This document shows positions 63,069-64,000 of a stretch of 64,000 bases of DNA, in pieces. Source of the DNA: Serripes groenlandicus (taxonomy: Eukaryota > Mollusca > Bivalvia > Cardiida > Cardiidae); contig JASEVX010000012.1 of assembly GCA_031761405.1 (NCBI GenBank), forward strand, positions 18,688,974 to 18,752,973. The letters run 5' to 3'. The notes below the pieces were generated by a model, which made no database searches, was not told the DNA's origin, and saw only the letters and a list, made by a program, of their open reading frames with translations. Position 1 is the stretch's first letter; each line of letters begins with the position of its first letter. Both the position numbers and the translations under genes were made by a program.

Positions 63069-63284
63069 TGAACCCTTTCCCTCATACAATAATTCTGCAG
63101 CAGACGACTTTGAACATATTTTGTCAAAAAATAGAAAATCTCTATAATTGAATGGTTGACCTATGACTAAAAGTGGAAAACATTGTGGCAAAAGGAGAAA
63201 TTGCTTGTTTTGAGCAATTTCTTCTTTTGTCACTAGGTTTACAAAACACCGTCCAGAAAGCATCTACATGAGGGAAAGGGTTAC
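63069..63284 (-). mobile_element. TTAA-type MITE, subfamily A, reverse
   Basis: Borders have mutated (TGAA and TTAC). The CTGCTGCAGAGGCG piece of the right arm is deleted; the hairpin is intact. Confidence 0.85.
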
Positions 63285-63665
63285 CACTTTCCCACATTTA
63301 ACAATTCTACAGCAGACGACTTTTATTGATTGACTTATTGTTTGGTGTTTTACCCCACTTTCACCATATGTTCAGTTATATCACGGCGTTTCCTGGGTAA
63401 GTTACCAGTACTACTGGTCCATTTATCCTGACACCAGCCAGTAAGTCGTAATGCTAACCCTGCAACCCCAGAGCGCCAAGGAGGGCAGCCATAATACTAC
63501 CATTTTTAAGGTGCAGACGACTTGAAGCATCATGGCAAATAGAGAAATTGCTCATTATTAGTTCATTATATATGAGAAATTTAATTCTCCTTTTGCAAAC
63601 AATGTTTTCATTCTAACGTTGTTTGCTGCAGATGCGTCAAAATGTGTCTGCAAATATGTAAGGGT
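63281..63665. mobile_element. TTAA-type MITE, subfamily B, interrupted by a SINE
   Basis: CCACTTTCCCACATTTAACA with CTACAGCAGACGACTT before the SINE, then CATCATGGCAAATAGAGAAA and TGCGTCAAAATGTGTCTGCA after it. Confidence 0.75.
63323..63512 (-). mobile_element. SINE nested in a MITE, 11-bp target-site duplication
   Basis: GCAGACGACTT flanks both sides. The body (GTTTGGTGTTTTACCCCACT, GGTCCATTTATCCTGACACC, AGAGCGCCAAGGAGGGCAGC) ends at ATTTTTAAG before the tRNA head, so it inserted as a 5'-truncated copy. Confidence 0.9.
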
Positions 63666-64000
63666 AAAAAGAAACTGGTAATTATATGTCCAGATTTATT
63701 CATGAATATATTCACCACTATTGATTCACCCTTTATTAGAAATGTTATCTTGTATTGGGATTTAATGTAACTTTTTAACAATATTTCAGTTATATCACAC
63801 ACCAGAATAACCATCAATGGTTGCGAGTTCTTAATAATTGATTGTCGCATAGCACTGCTCCATTAATGTTGCTTTATTTTCATGTAATATTTTGTTTGCA
63901 ATTTTCAGCATGGTGCAGTCAAGACATGATTTAATTGACTTACACCATATAGTGGCTGGAAATACATAACTTGAAACCAGTAACTTAATCTGTTAAAGAT
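63666..64000. other. Unique sequence to the window end, nothing recognised
   Basis: A faint SINE-like phrase (TTTTTAACAATATTTCAGTT, then ATATCACACACCAGAATAAC) near 63770-63810 is the only hint of a feature. Confidence 0.45.

Overview
The window looks like a transposon-rich, gene-poor stretch of an invertebrate nuclear genome, most likely a marine bivalve mollusc. The grounds are an AT-rich background, an intact DIRS-type retrotransposon, tRNA-derived SINEs with a conserved centre and a 3' end like those of mollusc SINEs, and tandem-core elements of a style familiar from bivalve genomes. The species cannot be named from this evidence. I found no convincing host protein-coding gene. Two weak candidates are listed with low confidence.

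The only strong coding block is a complete DIRS1-like element at about 7971-14864. It has an inverted terminal repeat (ITR) at each end that matches perfectly over 150 bp. An internal complementary region (ICR) near its right end joins the complements of both outer ends. Its three open frames encode a Gag-like protein, a reverse transcriptase/RNase H with a downstream methyltransferase-like region, and a tyrosine recombinase overlapping the previous frame. Gag would package the RNA, RT/RNase H would copy it, and the ITRs plus ICR would guide formation of a circular DNA that the recombinase integrates. The element sits inside one unit of a 73-bp tandem array, so uninterrupted neighbouring units show the empty target site.

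Most other sequence is small non-autonomous elements. The commonest is a 170-290 bp family bounded by TTAA and inverted ends CCCTTTCCC, resembling piggyBac-derived MITEs. I call subfamily A the copies beginning CCCTTTCCCTCATA, with one end reading TAGACGC and the other CGACAATTC. Subfamily B is the more diverged set beginning CCCTTTCCCACATA. Both have a central hairpin around GAAATTGCTC/GAGCAATTTC and CTGCAGCAGACGAC motifs near the ends. Family C is a 165-195 bp hairpin MITE with ends CAGAGGTCCAGATAA / TTATCTAGAGCTCTG. SINEs lie mostly on the minus strand, several nested in MITEs with clear target-site duplications.

A third class has a tandem-repeat core of about 110-170 bp units, with hairpins close to the outer ends where these are preserved: 919-1442, 32340-33001, 34696-36107, 41992-43311 and 46751-48166. 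Cores without visible ends lie at 36640-37035, 52290-53005 and 55985-56650. These are plausibly non-autonomous Helitron-like elements, but that assignment is inference.

Layout: 1-7590 MITEs and SINEs; 7589-14864 array plus DIRS; 14865-16915 a TTCATGAA-rich region with foldbacks; 16921-23880 MITEs; 23890-26240 AT-rich and featureless; 26246-34200 MITEs, SINEs and a tandem-core element; 34203-43311 a 5S-like repeat, tandem-core elements, MITEs and SINEs; 43403-48469 more of the same with a second copy of the 34.7-kb element; 48914-51376 a region bounded by inverted ACCTGTACGAAA; 51389-64000 MITEs, SINEs, tandem cores and a CGACA-rich foldback.
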